Below, one piece after another: positions 33,195-33,887 of a DNA stretch of 33,887 nucleotides. Position numbers and translations under genes: made by a program. This DNA is from Flavobacteriales bacterium (GTDB taxonomy: Bacteria; Bacteroidota; Bacteroidia; Flavobacteriales_D; Sanyastnellaceae). Below the pieces are notes generated by a model. The model searched no databases. It was not told the origin of the DNA and saw only the letters and a list, made by a program, of their open reading frames with translations. The stretch spans positions 1 through 33,887 of the forward strand of contig JAQWQB010000042.1 in the NCBI GenBank assembly GCA_029245065.1, given 5' to 3'. Numbering within the stretch: position 1 is the first letter of the stretch; the number at the start of each line of letters is the position of its first letter.

Positions 33195-33734
33195 ATGAAT
33201 AGAAAGCAATTTATGAAAGCATCAGGAGCAGGGCTTGGTATGGCCATGATTCCTGGCATAATGAAAGGAGCCGGAACGTTGATTTCCAACAATGAAAAAT
33301 TGCCTGCGAAAGTAATTCGTGATCAAGAAGGTGAAGTGTTGGATGTCATTGGAGATGTTCAGACGCACAAGCTATTGGGAAGTGACACTGGGAATCAATT
33401 GGTTGAATGGGTAGACAACGTAGCGCCCGGAGTAGTCATTCCGCCTCATGTTCATACCAAAGAAGACGAAATATTTAGAGTGGTGCGCGGGCAAATTGAA
33501 ATTACAATTGATGGCAGTACTACCTTGTTGGAGGAAGGGGATGTTGCTTTCGCTCCGAAGAACATCCCTCACGCATGGAAGGTAGTTGGTACTGAAAAAG
33601 CCAAAATGATTACCACCGCATTCCCAGCAGGAATTGAAATGATGTTCAGTGAGTTAGCAGCTCTTCCAGCAGGCCCTCCGGACTTTGGCAAAGTGGCTGA
33701 AATTTGCGGCAAGCATGGAATAAGTTTTGTGTAG
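33195..33734 (+). CDS. Exported cupin domain protein
   Basis: 179 residues. The N-terminus N-R-K-Q-F-M-K-A-S-G resembles a Tat signal with the variant Arg-Lys pair, followed by a hydrophobic segment. The cupin core has P-P-H-V-H-T-K-E-D-E (about 83-92) as motif 1 metal ligands (two His, one Glu) and P-K-N-I-P-H-A-W (His in motif 2), so a metal site looks intact. This is a Cupin_2 protein, perhaps a dioxygenase or binding protein; the substrate is unknown. It lies 79 bases after the AraC gene. Confidence 0.8.
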   Translation: MNRKQFMKASGAGLGMAMIPGIMKGAGTLISNNEKLPAKVIRDQEGEVLDVIGDVQTHKLLGSDTGNQLVEWVDNVAPGVVIPPHVHTKEDEIFRVVRGQIEITIDGSTTLLEEGDVAFAPKNIPHAWKVVGTEKAKMITTAFPAGIEMMFSELAALPAGPPDFGKVAEICGKHGISFV

Positions 33735-33765
33735 ACGCAATGGTATAAACTGAATATACTCTCTC

Positions 33766-33796
33766 AAAGCACGAATCGTAATGGTTGGTGCTTTTT
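33766..33796. terminator. Terminator-like hairpin after the cupin gene
   Basis: AAAGCAC (33766-33772) pairs with GTGCTTT (33788-33794) followed by more T. The loop is long (15 bases), so strength is uncertain. Confidence 0.55.
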
Positions 33797-33824
33797 AGGT
33801 TTTGGTTTATTGAATGCCTTATAC

Positions 33825-33887
33825 CTAAGTGGTCGGCTGGTGAGCCGACCCTGCAAGTTGATCTTTCAAACCGATAATCTCGATTTG
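33825..33887 (-). CDS. C-terminal end of an unknown ORF at the right edge
   Basis: On the minus strand a frame entering from the right edge is open for 20 codons and ends with TAG at 33825-33827 (residues Q-I-E-I-I-G-L-K-D-Q then L-A-G-S-A-H-Q-P-T-T). The pattern resembles ends of REP-associated/IS200-type transposases, but this is a weak impression on a very short segment. It could also be chance. Confidence 0.3.
   Translation of the reverse strand, partial: QIEIIGLKDQLAGSAHQPTT
33831..33850. repeat. Perfect hairpin GGTCGGCT-GGTG-AGCCGACC
   Basis: Eight perfect base pairs around a four-base loop, GC-rich against an AT-rich flank. It lies inside the 3' end of the edge ORF. It has no T-run, so it is not a terminator; REP-like palindrome or a DNA-uptake/binding site are possible. 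Confidence 0.6.

Overview
The window looks like chromosome of a marine-type Bacteroidota, most likely Flavobacteriales. The reasons are a GldM-type motility/type IX secretion (T9SS) protein, one secreted protein with a T9SS-type C-terminal sorting domain, families typical of the phylum (DUF1573, DUF3108, a Bacteroidota-type GT9), -7 promoter boxes of the TAnnTTTG type (a full TTTG-N18-TATCTTTG promoter before dnaN), and little use of Shine-Dalgarno sequences. The genus is not identifiable by eye. I saw no tRNA, rRNA, CRISPR array or complete insertion sequence.

Region 1 (1-14638) is almost entirely on the minus strand. It opens with a lipoprotein made of 11-residue repeats that runs off the left edge. 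From 13371 down to 1250 there is a tight run of genes: an MBOAT/AlgX-like O-acetylation pair, a small lipoprotein, a methyltransferase, then exported enzymes (SGNH hydrolase with a T9SS tail, a type I phosphodiesterase-LamG protein, a frameshifted esterase, and a 1178-residue FG-GAP/vanadium-haloperoxidase-like fusion), with a GNAT enzyme in between. The phosphodiesterase and the haloperoxidase-like protein share a C-terminal dockerin-like, Cys-bounded module instead of a T9SS tail. Upstream lie a lipoprotein and a DoxX-like protein.

Region 2 (14795-24406) is mostly on the plus strand: an MFS transporter, yebC overlapping a GT9 glycosyltransferase, a small secreted protein, an orphan gldM, dnaN with a textbook promoter, a rhomboid protease (minus), a small secreted protein, a nucleoside phosphorylase and a SirB1-type protein.

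Region 3 (24407-32066) is mostly on the minus strand. It holds a DegT aminotransferase and sugar phosphate transferase pair for surface glycan assembly, a pterin dehydratase (plus), DUF3108 behind DUF1573 with a terminator-like hairpin inside the DUF3108 start, a C-terminal processing protease, and penicillin-binding protein 1C.

Region 4 (32067-33887) has an AraC regulator and an exported cupin protein on the plus strand, two palindromes before the regulator, and at the right edge the end of a minus-strand ORF overlapping a perfect hairpin.

I did not find a clear new defence or mobile system. The best leads are the shared dockerin-like tail, the one-base frameshift in the esterase, the terminator inside DUF3108, the orphan gldM with a small secreted partner, TTGA stop/start overlaps with TTG starts, and -7 boxes lying 4-5 bases from start codons.
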